Shown here one piece after another: positions 13,363 through 25,101 of a stretch of DNA of 64,000 nt (the stretch's first letter is position 1; the number at the start of each line of letters is the position of its first letter). The notes under the pieces were generated by a model, which was given only the letters and a program-made list of their open reading frames with translations, ran no database searches and was not told where the DNA came from. Source of the DNA: Bryum argenteum (Eukaryota > Streptophyta > Bryopsida > Bryales > Bryaceae); NCBI GenBank assembly GCA_037043015.1, contig CM073322.1, positions 34,121,364 through 34,185,363 of the forward strand. Direction: 5' to 3'. Made by a program: the position numbers and the translations under genes.

Positions 13363-14815
13363 CCATCCATCTGAAGGTAGTGATGAATAAGCTCCAATTA
13401 GCGACCTACAAGTGACTGCCTGTGATCGCCTGCCATGTGGCCCTCTCACCCTTCCGTCCAGCAGTCGGAGGCCCTGAATTCTGGTGTTGCTACTGACGGT
13501 CGATTTTATTGTGAGTCGAGCGACCGCGGGTAGTAGGGTTCGCCTTCTTCTCCGTTAAGTGGCCTTCTGCGTTTGATCTCAGAGCGAGCAATTCGATTGT
13601 TGTATCTGCTGGCGCTGCCTCTGCACACCTTCTCAGAGCCCCTCCGCCTTTCTTTTTCAGAATCTTTCTAACCCTTTGGAGAATCTTTGTAGCTAAGACG
13701 AAGCTCCGGAGATGCTTCTGCTCTTTACGACCCTCTGGCTGTGCTTATTGACCAAGATTTGAGGTTTTGAACGGCTTGCGGTGGTGTTACCCCTTTTTGG
13801 CCGCTATTATTTACATGTGCTGTCTCGGCGGCAAGAAAAGAAATCGGCAAGGTGAGTGTCTTCTTGAATAATTCTTGTACTTGTTGCATCTTGAACCTGG
13901 ACTGTAGCTGTAGGCTTTTTAGCTATGGTTGGGGCTTCGGGCGTTCATGAGCCACATTTTTTCTGAGCCAGCATCAAGTTTGCACACAAGTTTCTAGAAG
14001 ATTGCGTTCTCAATGGGAACTTGACATCTTGCACAGAGGGACCAAAGTGAATTTAAGATTGAGACTTATTTTCTTCATGCACCGAGCGGCTGGGGTTCCA
14101 AAGCAGTCGCTGTCTGAAGATCCGTGATTGCTGTTTGTGAGTGAAAGTGAGCTTTTCGTTGCATGATTAAAATAGAATGTGAGAAGTTCTTTAGTCGACA
14201 ACTGGTGAGGGCGTCCTGAGCTACTTGAAGTGATCAGATATTTTACAAATTGTTCGTCGCTCTTCATTCTCTTTCTCCATCTGCGTTGATGAAGCAGAAT
14301 AATCGGAGCATTGAAATTGATGTAGTCCCAGACTCCGTGTGAAGTTTGTTATAGACAAGTCACTCGCCATTTTGTAGACCCTTCTGCAGTTTCTGTTTAA
14401 TAGATCTATTTTATCGTTTCTTGGTTGTCGTGTCTTCTGGGTTTCCCAAAGCTAATTGAAGAGTAACCGCGACCCAAAACTAATTGAAGAGTAACCGCGA
14501 AGAAGTGTAAATTGCGGAAGTTCCCGGCTGCCTTTCAAGTTATTCTCCTGAGTGTTAGTCACTGAGGGGGCGTTTTTCAGTGGTGGCTTGTTGACGCCAA
14601 GGCCCAGCGCTCACGCTCATCCATCACGTGAATGCGCTTGTGATGTTCGTTTTTTTGTTAAGATCTGCACTTTTGAGATTTCATAGCGTCTTTCTTACGA
14701 GCGGGTAGTGGAACGTCCATCTGGCTTGTTTACGCTTTTATGTAACATTTTTTCCGAATTTCAATTCAAGCAAAAGTATAGCTACTGTCTGTTCAATCTA
14801 AAGTTGTGTATGTCA
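13363..14815 (+). repeat. Arm 1 of a large inverted duplication
   Basis: This 1453-base segment recurs in reverse complement at 55116-56722. The match starts at CCATCCATCTGAAGGTA (13363) and ends at GTTGTGTATGTCA (14815). The copies are highly similar by eye, with scattered substitutions. Arm 1 has a private 29-base tandem duplication at about 14445-14502 (CTAATTGAAGAGTAACCGCG twice) that arm 2 lacks. It contains a 12-codon exon (13815-13851) and runs up to the multidomain gene at 15.1 kb, so it looks like a promoter, 5' UTR, first exon and intron unit. Confidence 0.95.
13815..13851 (+). CDS. Candidate 12-codon first exon MCCLGGKKRNRQ in arm 1
   Basis: An ATG opens MCCLGGKKRNRQ and is followed in phase 1 by a strong donor, CAAG|GTGAGT. 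The arm 2 copy differs at three bases: two synonymous third-position changes and one Gly/Ser change. That is the pattern of coding sequence under some constraint. The N-terminal Met-Cys-Cys could be a palmitoylation site (inference). The nearest good acceptor downstream (TTTGCAG|AATATC, about 14902) leads to an immediate stop, so in this copy it may act as 5' UTR or a short upstream frame for the multidomain gene rather than encode its N-terminus. Confidence 0.4.
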
Positions 14816-15088
14816 AAGCGAGCCCTTATTTGATGCTTACACTCTAGGTTATGGCTTACTTTATTTTTAAGTAGTCCTGCTAACACTAGTTCTCGTTTGC
14901 AGAATATCATTGATACAGAACAACGATGAGATAGTCAAGTTCAAGCCTGCATTGATTACTTCGTAAAACAGATGTTCACTGCCAATCCTAGAGTAGGACA
15001 GCAGATGCATAGACGGCGGTGTAGGGACAATGCGCGTGATATACATGGACAGTACGCTACGGGAGAAACGGAAGCAGTCGCTTCGCAA

Positions 15089-18006
15089 ATGATGGCAAAT
15101 AGGTCGCGCACACAGCTTTGCAGGAAGATCCGTTCCAATTCTAGTCTCTGTACCCTCCGGAGATTCTCGCTTTTTGTAGGAGTTCTGGTGGTCTTGTTCC
15201 TTGGAGCCAAAGCTAATGCCAAGGGACTTCAGCGAAATTTAGATGCTTTCTTTGGTACAGTAGATCAAGATGGAAATGGCGAAATTGAGCAAGGCGAAGC
15301 TTCGAAGGTTGTCCCTCTTTTCCTTTACCAATTCTTAAATTCTGGGAGTCACAACTGAGTTGACACTTGGTGTCTGACGGCTTAGAATTACTATGGTTCA
15401 ATGTAATGGGATGTTTACCTAGTTTTAAGCGTCTCTTGCATCTTAACTTTCATTTACGAGGCCTGTATGCTCCTCACCCCTTGTATTCCTCGCACAGTTT
15501 AACGTGACTCGCAGCCCCTTCACAATCTGCACTGACTACCTGAACTTTGGATGCAGTTTCTGAGCAAACTGGACGCGCAAATGACTGATGAAGGTGATGT
15601 TGAAACAAAAGAGGGTATGAGTGAGCTGATGGCGTCCTCTCAGTTTGACTTTGATTTCAGCTATGGCGGCAAGACAATTTCCGCTGAAGAGATGCTGGTG
15701 AGATCATTGTGTCTGTTGTTTTGTTTACATGTTTGCTGTCGTTTACATGAAGGTCGGTCCATAAAAAGTGCATCATGGATACTCTGAAAGCGTGGAACTG
15801 TAATTTACTATCATCATGTTGAATTAGAGGCAATGAATGAGTTCTAAATCTCTTAGTTAAGGATCATGGTCTTCTGAGGAAAAAGATAGGCATGCAGTAT
15901 TTTGACTTCATCAAAATTGTCCGTAGTCGCTATTTTAAACACGTTACCAGGGTGTGATCCGCTACTTATATACATACCGCTCATTTTGTCCAGGATCATC
16001 TGTCAAATATGATGACTGCAAATCATGTGGTAGATTGGGTTACCCACGGACTACAATTGCCTCAATACGCAGAAGCATTCCGTCAGAATGCTATCAATGG
16101 CATGGACTTTCCAGCTCTCATTGAGAATGACAGCGAAGCTTTGGTCGAGGACCTTGGCATCAAGAGTACTCTTCATCGCACTAAAATCACACATGCTTTG
16201 GTGAGACAGATCTTCGGAATTGGCTCCTGTCCAGGTTCAGTTCGTTCATTGGCATGTAGTCCGTCCAGTTATGGTGGCATACAGCTCTCTTGGGAAGCTC
16301 CTGCTAATCGCGGTTTGCCTCCCTTGCATAAGTATCTCATTGAACGGTGGTCGAAGACCTTCTCTACTTGGACGAATGTGGCTGATACAAGAGAGTTAGG
16401 CTTTTTAGACAGAAATGCTGTCAAATTGGGAAAAGAGTATACTTACAGAGTTCAAACATGGGGTGGCCACGGCCCCTCTGAATGGGTGACAGTAGATGGT
16501 TGTAGAGCCGATTTTAATCCTCCATCGTCACAACTGGACACAGAGGATGTGCCTTCTCTACAGATGGGACGCCAAGCTAGTGCAAGCTCGGACCCAGAGG
16601 TACATACGTCCAGAGATTCGAAGTCATCTCAGAAAGAAGAAAGTGAGGTATGGACTTGGGTAAATTCAGGGATCATACTGCTTCTAGCCTTGTTCTCGAG
16701 GCATACATTCTTCTTTGATGTAACTTTGGCTGCTTGGGTTCTCTTAAAAAATCACTTCAGCCAGGCCTTGAGACAAGGGTTAGAGAGTCCCCGTCTTTGT
16801 GTAAGAACAGTTGCACGTTCTATAGCATTAGCTTGTGAGAGCTGGTGGTACATGCGGCAGAAAGTGTGGGCACTTTCTAGGCTTGGAGTGGATCCGTCAC
16901 TAGCTTCAAGGAGAGCTACCCTCAAGAGTCTCAGCGAGCCGTGTATGAAAAGTCCGTTTGAAGATGAAGAACAGCTGAGTGGGGACATTGATGAAACTCA
17001 AGGTATTCGAAGCCTTAGTGCAGATAACCTTCTAGACGCAAGCAGTTTGGGACTACAGCCGAGTTTTGTGGATTCAAAGAGCTCTTCTCCTAGCAGCAGT
17101 GAGAGAGAAACGCAGTTGGAGGACGTGATAGACAAGGCCGAATTGTACCCATCAACACCTCCTCGCGAGCCAGAGCTACTCTCTGTTCCCTCCAAACGGA
17201 GTAAAAACAGGTGAGTTGGTGACTTTCCTGTTCAATTTCATGTGTCTTTTGTAGCAGGTGTCCTACACATCGACCGTGTACTCGGTCAGCATCGTCTGTA
17301 TCAATGATGATACCAATAGTAGTGATGCTGTCCTGTAGTATTGCTACTGTATAGCAGTGTCTTTATTTGTTCAGGACTTAACTAGCTTACAGAACCTAAT
17401 ATGAGGTATTTAATTTCTCAAAATAAGACTGCATGAAGTTTTAACTCGTAGGCTTCCCGAAAATGCAGGTGTAACCAGGAAGGTTGTAAGGCACGGTTTG
17501 ATCGTTGGCATTCACTGCAAGACTGGTGGATGAAACTCAACAAACATTACTGTCGCGAATGTCAAAGTGTTTATTGTGTGAAGCACACCCGAATTTCACC
17601 TCATGGAGCCCGTGGTCAATGTGGGTTAGATAGCAGTTGTTACTGCTATAATTGCTACGCTTCGTTACCTGCGGAGAGCCAGCGCAGGTTAGACGAGCTG
17701 AACAAGTTACGTGTTGGCCCTTCTGTAACGAGTGATTCTTCATCGGAAGCAACTCCTTTGGGTAGTTCAAGGCAGGAATTTGGCAGTTCGTCGAATAGCT
17801 CTATCGCTGGCACAGGACTCCCTCCATCCTTGAGCGATTCTGTGGAACCTTACTTAGATAGCGACGGTCTTCTCGACTTCAGGGATGTTGTTGCTGCTAA
17901 ATCAGTTGGCGTTTCAAAAGCAGCTTCTGACTCGGGGATGCCGGATCAATTTAGCGAGCATGTGATTTCAGAGCGTGGGCATAGGAAACAGAGAAGCTTC
18001 GCGTAA
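15089..18006 (+). CDS. EF-hand / SAM / fibronectin III / Cys-rich finger membrane protein
   Basis: Four exons join in phase: up to 15307, 15557-15697, 15994-17210 and 17469-18006. From the ATG at 15089 the product is 704 residues; an upstream in-frame ATG at 14972 would add 39. Met1 is followed by a basic stretch and the hydrophobic FSLFVGVLVVLFLGAKANA, a signal peptide or anchor. Next come one EF-hand loop (DQDGNGEIEQGE), a SAM domain (VVDWVTHGLQLPQYAEAFRQ onward), a fibronectin type III domain (IQLSWEAPANRGLPP to GPSEWVTV), a hydrophobic region (VNSGIILLLALFSRHTFFF), a Ser-rich acidic stretch, and a C-terminal Cys/His module (CNQEGC, HYCREC, YCVKH, CGLDSSCYCYNC) that resembles a degenerate FYVE/zinc-finger fold. 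The domains suggest a calcium-responsive membrane scaffold, but that is inference. I do not recognise a named family. The 5' UTR probably lies in arm 1. Confidence 0.8.
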
Positions 18007-18869
18007 GTGGATGCCATAGTTGAAGAATGATCTCGGTGCATGTTGCGGGATGAGCAGGTATTTAACTTGTTATTTTTCATATTAGTGTATTTAGACGCCG
18101 AAGTGCTTCATCTTACATATCTCTTTAGTTTGGCACATTTCTCATCCCCTATTTTACCTTTCCAGCCACGACGGCTGACCTTGAGCAACTTAAGTTATTC
18201 TTGTCTGCAAACCAAAGTTTGCCAGGATCCTTAGCTTAGTTGTACTCTGATTTACTCTGGTCTGCTTTTGCAGATCATAAACCTATGCTGCATCATCCAA
18301 TCGTGCATCTTCTCTTGCAGATGGCGGTAGCTCTTGTACACTAGAATTATTTTGTTGAAGCGTAGTGCTTCTTTCAATTGGCAAGTGATTAACCATCACT
18401 TCAGGCAGATTGCAATTATTTTTGTACTTGTAACCATTCTTTCTTCTTTATCTATACAATGCTACATTTATTTTTGCAACGTGTGGGACATTATTGAGGT
18501 CCTTGGTGTTTCTTGCTTTTTAGACACACGTCCCTTTCATATTTGATGTATCTTATGTATACGCAGGTAAAGCGAGTAGTGACGGCAGATATCCGAGCTA
18601 AGTATTAGGAAATTTCTACATGGTTCAACTTGTATATACAATAATCGTTCGTCACCAATTTGCGAGAAAGTCATTCAACCGGTTGTAGACTCAAGTTTTG
18701 TTGGAACTTTAGACTGTAGTTGGTTACTGGCGTCCCTTATTTGCTTTGAATTCTGTACCAGAGTACCACCTTTATCAGTAACTCAAATTTTCAGCCAAAA
18801 ATCCGATACATGGAATGTAGTGTGCAAGGTGTGGTGTATGACTGCAATACTTCTTGAAAGTGAGCAATT
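18007..18869. other. Intergenic, 3' flank of the multidomain gene
   Basis: T-rich transcribed or intergenic sequence. No ORF with recognisable content. Confidence 0.4.
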
Positions 18870-19616
18870 TTAACCCTAGAACGTCGGAGCCCATAACCGT
18901 GGCCTGAACTTTGATATGCCTTACTCTGAATCCTCCATTTCGCCACTTTACCTGAAAGTAAAATATTTTATTTTATTTTTCGTAGATGTGATCACATGCT
19001 TTTCATATGCTGTAAAAATTTCAGATTTTTTTGGGAAGATTTGAAATTCAAGTGAATTTTCAAAGAAAAACCAAAAATAATTCATATCAAATACAAATCA
19101 CTTTCAAAAAATCTGAAATTTTTAGAATAAGGGGACATTGTAGTGAAGAATAGCATGGTGTAATCCTTGGTTTCGTGTCATGCTATATTTGAAAATTGAG
19201 AAAGAGACCCTATAGGCATGTAAACTTAAGGTGTCAGTAAATCACTAGATATTAGGAATTTCTTGAAATTCTAACTTGGAGTAGAAACAAGACTTGGTAA
19301 GATTCATTTTATGAATTGAGCTTGAACTCAAAAGAGATCATTTAGTTGCCTAAATTTGAGACTTAATAAAAGTAGGAAAAAGTTGCAGAAATGCACTGTG
19401 TGGTGATTTGTTTTTAACCATTCTTTCAACTTTCATACCACATGTGATCTTAGGAAATACCTTAAATGACCTCAAATGAATTCCATGATATGCTATTATC
19501 ATTCATAAATCCAATTACAAAAATCATGAATGAAATTCATCCCGCAATAATAGGTTACAGTGAGAAATGTTCTGTTCATCGGACATAAAATGGCCGCTTC
19601 GACGTTCCAGGGTTAA
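18870..19616. mobile_element. piggyBac-like non-autonomous element 1
   Basis: The element is flanked on both sides by TTAA (18870-18873 and 19613-19616), the characteristic target site of piggyBac transposons. Its termini are CCCTAGAACGTCG on the left and, read inward on the other strand, CCCTGGAACGTCG on the right: 12 of 13 bases match, starting with CCCT as in piggyBac. The 739-base interior is AT-rich and has no transposase frame, so it could move only with a transposase supplied elsewhere. Confidence 0.7.
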
Positions 19617-21010
19617 TACTTGTGTTACCGCGTATTCGAAACTGTAAATGGTAGAATTATTGTTAAGTTGGGATCAAATTGGAAATTATGGTAGAACCAT
19701 CAAGGTATGATATGACATGAAGGAACCTCTCTTGATGGACATTCTATGATACAACCTGTATTCTGTATCTCTTAATAGCACTCAGTTCAATTATTGAATG
19801 GGGTCTTATTCAACGCTCACATAAACGCTCACTTTAGGAACACATTTGTCCGTACATTGGAATTACTTCTTTGGGTTGCCACCTTGCTTTAGCATTGGTA
19901 ATGCCTTGGCCAGTTAAAGATTGATGTTAAGTTCTCTGAAGTAGTTTTGTAAAATAGAATGTCTCCTTGTAACCCAAAAGTCGCAAAATTTTGAACTTTC
20001 TTGATTGCAGTTGATTATACCATAATGGATTAAACATATATTTGCGAACCAAAAAAGTTCTGCACAACTCAAATTCACTTATTTGAAAGCATCTTCGGGT
20101 ATGATGACATGCTTTAACGCGAAGCATGACATGCTTTAACGCGAAGCGATTCTTGTACTGTACCCGGTACAATGTATATACTTGTACAAGATCATCCAAG
20201 TTCATGGTACAGTGTATATACTTGTACAAGATCATCATCCAAGTATGAACACCTTCATGGAGCATTACATTTGTCAAATAAGAAACGCAAGAGATAAAAG
20301 AAATATTAATACAAATTATATGATAATCTATTACGATCATAAGTCAAGATACGATGTAAAATATACACAGCTTATTGTGGTATTACACAGATTCATTTGA
20401 TGACAATTTCTGTACATAGAGCTTGGAGAATTGTTGTGCGCAGAATGAGTTGCAGTGTGTACTAATATGAAACAGCGTTGGTTATAGTATCATGAAATGC
20501 GAAAAGTAAAAGAGAACTGGAAAACGAAAGTAAGTTGGCTCCGAACTGTTCAGAACGACGCTATTACTAAATTCCACGTAAGCTCAAGGTGGCGGGATGA
20601 GCAAAGAGGAGGATGGGAAGCTTGCGTGGCCAAGGGAGAGCCGGCGATGATTGCTACTTTGAGAGGGAGCAGGTGGGGGCATCACTTCCAGCCACACCGA
20701 CGTCACACTCCGCTTGCATTGTGGGCTCCTTGCCCACCGCCAAGTGGACTTCCCTTCCTCCGTTCACAATGCATTTGCTGTAGGCTGGCACCCTTCCTCA
20801 TTAAGATTCTCCACCTCGCCCCCAAAGTCTGCATGTGTTGCATGGTCCAGCACCCTGTTTGGGACACTACTAATTGCCCCCTTCCACCCTCTTCCTTCAT
20901 CGCCTGCCTGTGAGAGCAGCATCAGCAGCACTGTATTTCCTTTCGAAGCTCTGTGCTTGAACGACACTCAATTGACGCACCAGCGCAGTGGCAGTTGCGA
21001 ATCCGCAACC
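19617..21010. other. Intergenic and promoter of the UCP012943 gene
   Basis: Contains two adjacent short tandem repeats at 20100-20250. The last 500 bases are GC-richer and include the 5' UTR of the next gene. No gene is supported. Confidence 0.45.
20100..20250. repeat. Two adjacent short tandem duplications
   Basis: GACATGCTTTAACGCGAAGC occurs twice at about 20104-20147. It is followed by two copies of a unit with GTATATACTTGTACAAGATC at about 20165-20245. The second set is rich in GTAC and TATA. Confidence 0.85.
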
Positions 21011-22371
21011 ATGGTGAAGCTTACTTCAGTGCGGCAGAGCCGCATGTACGGTCCACCAGGGACGCGTGATCTGTTCGAGAGCTTGAATGCGTTCTTGTAT
21101 CTATTTGCCACTGTGCTGCTCGCAGCCGGAGTGGTGTTGTTGCTGCCCAGCTTCGGTGTCATCACAACTGGCTTGTGGATGATTCTTGTCGGCTTGGCTG
21201 TTATTGTTCTTGTCAACTTCCATGATTTACATGCTCACTTGGCTGGCATTGACTACAACTTCCGCTTCCTGAGTATGGATTCTCAGCTGTGGATTGTCGA
21301 GCTAGCTGCGCCTTTTGTTCAAGCCATTGGCTCTATCCTGCTCTGCATCGCCACTTTCCTGTTGATCAGGGTGAGTCAATCACGATTTAAAAGATCTTTA
21401 TCACATGCAACCTAACGGTACTTGAATCGGCATAACCTTGAAGCATTCTGAAATCAACATATACTTAGGGATGTGATTGAATTTTAAGTTACATTGAATC
21501 TAATTTAGTTTTAACCTGTAATATTTCGTGTCTGTCGTGGATTGATGTACGCGTGACACATGATAAATGTGGAAGGAATGCTTTTGATGTTTTGAGAAGG
21601 TGGGATATGGTGTAGTTGTGGGTTATGGACGAAAGGAATGTTCTGGTGTCATTGAGGTATACAGACTAGAGAACACTGGGGAGGAGCTCTTGAAACTCAG
21701 GATTGCACTTACACTGATATCATAACATGCAGGCAAATCACGGATCGTACAAGCACTCCGAGATGCATTTGAAATTAGCGCAATCGTTCAGATTGGTCGT
21801 AGCAGGGGCTGCTCTTTGGTTACTGGGAGCCATTCATAACGCATTCCAAGTGTATGAGAAAACAAGCATCCATATCCAGGCTTTGCAGAAAGCTGTGTCA
21901 TTGCCCTGCATCGTCGCTAGTGAGCTTCTTCTCATCAGTGGAGTGCTGGCGCTGCAAGTTTCACGCCACGATCATAAACTCATGGTACACTCTATTTTAC
22001 ATATTCTGTCTGGAAGAAACATGCATCGGCCTGAATATTATAGATGTAGAAGAGTTAAAGCCATATAACAAATGGGTGTGGTGGCGGTGCAGTCGATATC
22101 GATGTGGATGGCTTTGGTGGCAAGTGGCTTGCTTGTGGTGGCAGCAGTGGCGAATGTGATCCGCGTGGTTGCGCTGCAGCAAGTGGATCGACATGGCGGC
22201 CATTTGGAAAGTTTGAGAGGAGGAGCTGACGAGGAATTGCACAGGTCGCGGGCGAATGAGGAGCCACTGTTGAGCTCGAGGGGCAAGTACCAATCTGACA
22301 TCGAAGGTGATCAGTCCAATGTCCTCCCTTACCGAGGTTCCGTGGTTCCTGCCGAAACTCTTGTTCGTTAA
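21011..22371 (+). CDS. UCP012943-family plant membrane protein
   Basis: Three exons join in phase 0 (21011-21370, 21733-21984, 22093-22371) to a 296-residue protein. It opens with MVKLTSVRQSRMYGPPGTRD, as do the plant proteins annotated UCP012943. About six or seven hydrophobic segments follow (for example LYLFATVLLAAGVVLLLPSF and WMILVGLAVIVLVNF), with the conserved HDLHAHLAGIDYNFRF loop between helices and GAIHNAFQVYE near the middle. The last exon has WMALVASGLLVVAAVANVIR followed by LESLRGGADEELHRSR, a family hallmark, and a hydrophilic tail. The molecular function is unknown. Exon 3 uses the acceptor GGTGCAG|TCGATATCG, because an upstream choice would meet a stop. Confidence 0.85.
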
Positions 22372-24880
22372 ATGGAAACACTAGTTGGTGAGAATTTCAC
22401 AGTGCGCTAGAGGATATTGTTCTCGTCAAATGTGCATTGTACTGTCCAAGTGTAGGCGTGATTGTGAATTGGCTGTATGTATGGTAGAAATTGTACATTG
22501 TGGCTTTTTTCCATGTCTACCCCTGTTCTGGGGCTGACGGTTTTTCAATACATATACAATCTTTTGTTGTGAAGATGATATCGGCTTCGATCAGTCTTGT
22601 TTCTTGAGAAAAGGCTGTTGATATGTTGAGATGGAAAAATCTCGGTTATCGTACGATCGGTGCTTTTTCTTGTGCATGTGCATTTGACAGACATAGAGGG
22701 GAAAGGGATGGTTGTCAATGATTCTTAGTTTTATTAGATAGTGGCTCTGCAGATAAAGTTTTTTGATAAAATTTTCTTCGAAAATATGAGATTGCATCAA
22801 CTCTATTGATGTATTTTCATCTGACAAGAGCGTTTGCTGTTGCTACTCAAGTCTACACATCTGTCAAAATTGAAGAGTATCATAATGAGTATGGTACAAA
22901 GGAATGAGTGTTGTGTCCAAGCTATTCACATTGCACACTGTAACATATGCGTGGTAGTTCTAATGTAAAAAATCTTACTCTTATAAGTCTTGCTTCAGTT
23001 AGATGGAACACAGTTGAACCATACGCATGTATCTATATTGTCATTTTTGATAATTAAATGTGGTAGCATAAAAATATGAAAAACTACTGTGAAGAGTAAT
23101 GGAGTAGACATTTTTATTTCAGCATGTTGATATAAGTACTGTATATGAGGTTTTGCCACCCACCACATTCGAGTCATCTAACTTCTTAACATTAATAAAC
23201 TGGTCGAGCACTTCATCTGTGTCAGCCGACGACTAGTGTCAAATATCCGACGAGGCAATATAAAAATTGGTGAAAATGATCGATGCTAAAATATCTGGTG
23301 AGTGAAAAGTCCCACTCGTGGGGATCTTCACTCCAAATGTAAGTGAAAATTTTTCACACCTATGAATGTTCACACCACAGATGTAGACGTTTCTGTGGGA
23401 TGCCGAATCCAGGCACAGGAAAACTTTGAGAGGATCATTATGATTTTGGGGATCATAGTGAGGAATTTTAGGGGCTAACAAGATGCTGTTCCATGATGAA
23501 TTGCATCTCTCTATCGTGATTTGTAGATGAACTAACCGCGTCCTTTCGCATTCACAACATGTACAAAATCAGGAACCAAAATTATTCCAGTGGCCAAATC
23601 GTAAGTTTTCAGTTGAACATTTTCAAGCGACTGGTAAACTGCACAAAGTAGTTACATCGCAAATTACGATATTACGATATTTGTAAGTTTGCACCATAAT
23701 TTGAGGAGTTGATAATTGGAAGAGTTGATGACTGGTCAAAACAAGTGAACACGAGAGGATCTCTGAAACGGGTGCGCGACTTCCAGTCTTTAGATGAGCC
23801 ATCTGAGTTGGAAGGCAGCCCAATAAGAATCTCCATTTCCTTTGTATGTTTTCCGTGGCAGCACTGACCAAACTCTAGAATCCAAGCACTCGATCGATCA
23901 GATTGGCAACTCCGTCAGTTACGATGTCAGTACCGGTCGTCTACTCCTTCAGAAGATTTCTTGCATTTGAAACAGATGGAAGCGGAAGATTGATCACAGA
24001 GAACAAGAAAACTGACAGCAGCCCTATGATAGAAGACCCAGTCTGTTCAACGGAAAACTCTGTCGGTTTTTAAACTAGGGCAAACGTCGAGTTTGTTGCA
24101 ACAGATTCAAGACTAGTTGCATAGGAAGATAGCTTCAGTTCACAAATTGTACACAAATGTCCACTGGTCAGGTGAGATGGAGGCGTCAGACGTTGAGGTT
24201 ACAACGACAAAACGCCCGACAAGTTCCGGACAAGCTGCAGCCACTGCGCATGCAGTACTGATGAACTCTCAACTAACAGCCTGCATTTTGCATGTGTTGA
24301 AAATCATACGTACGGGCAATGACATTGGCGGTAATCAAACTGACAATTTGCCATGTCAACATCTGTACCAATGTGACATCATTCACAGCAGTATGTAAAA
24401 TCACATCTTTTTAGAACGATACTACTAAATGTTGTGACCTCAAAATGCCCAAATTCACATATTTGTAATCACCCTAATTATGCCATAATTAAGGAAGAGC
24501 ATATTTTGATCTTCCCGGTTCGTCTGCATTTTGTCCTACCTGGTCATCTGAATGCACATATCTCCAGCGCAGCAACTTCGAGATCGGAAATGAGGTAGAA
24601 AATCTAAGCTTACGTATAATGCCAGAGTTGTAAAGATGAAAGAGGCGTAGAAATTGTGAGTAAGGGGAGAGCGAGCAAATGCTGGCCAATGAAGCCTCCG
24701 CATCCCCGCAGTGGGTGGGCAGTACAGGGAGGCGATTGACAATGTCCACAAAAGCATGCCACAGCAGCTGCAGCCTGGGAGCTGCAGCCTCCAGGACCTG
24801 CGTCGACCATTGCCACCCAATCTTTACATATGTCACCCTCAAACAGGTTAAGCATGTCATTTCCAAAAGCCTGAAAGTAC
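22372..24880. other. AT-rich intergenic, no supported gene
   Basis: The 3' UTR of the UCP012943 gene probably occupies the first 200 bases. Short frames near 24490-24870 have no recognisable domain. Confidence 0.45.
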
Positions 24881-25101
24881 TACACTAAATTTGATAATTA
24901 GTGTTAGATACACTAATTTACATAAACATGTTATAAGTTTTTACTGTTGTTCAATAATTTTATCCACTATATTGGCCAAGATGGGGGTCCTTATATAGTA
25001 TCAGAATCAATACTCTTGGTAAATTTTTTTAAACAAAAGTAAAAACTTATAGCATTTTCAAATCTTATAATAATCTAACACTAATTATCAAATTTAGTGT
25101 A
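24881..25101. mobile_element. Short inverted-repeat element (MITE), TA-flanked
   Basis: A 217-base element bounded by 30+ base terminal inverted repeats, CACTAAATTTGATAATTAGT... on the left (24883) and its complement ending at 25099. TA lies immediately outside both ends, which fits a Tc1/mariner-type target duplication. The ends also read CACTA...TAGTG, but the flanking 3 bases do not match as a CACTA element would require. It has no coding capacity. Confidence 0.75.

Noticed and set aside
24883..25099. Assignment of the short MITE to the CACTA superfamily
   Set aside because: The ends read CACTA...TAGTG, but the flanking trinucleotides differ; TA on both sides fits a mariner-type duplication better.
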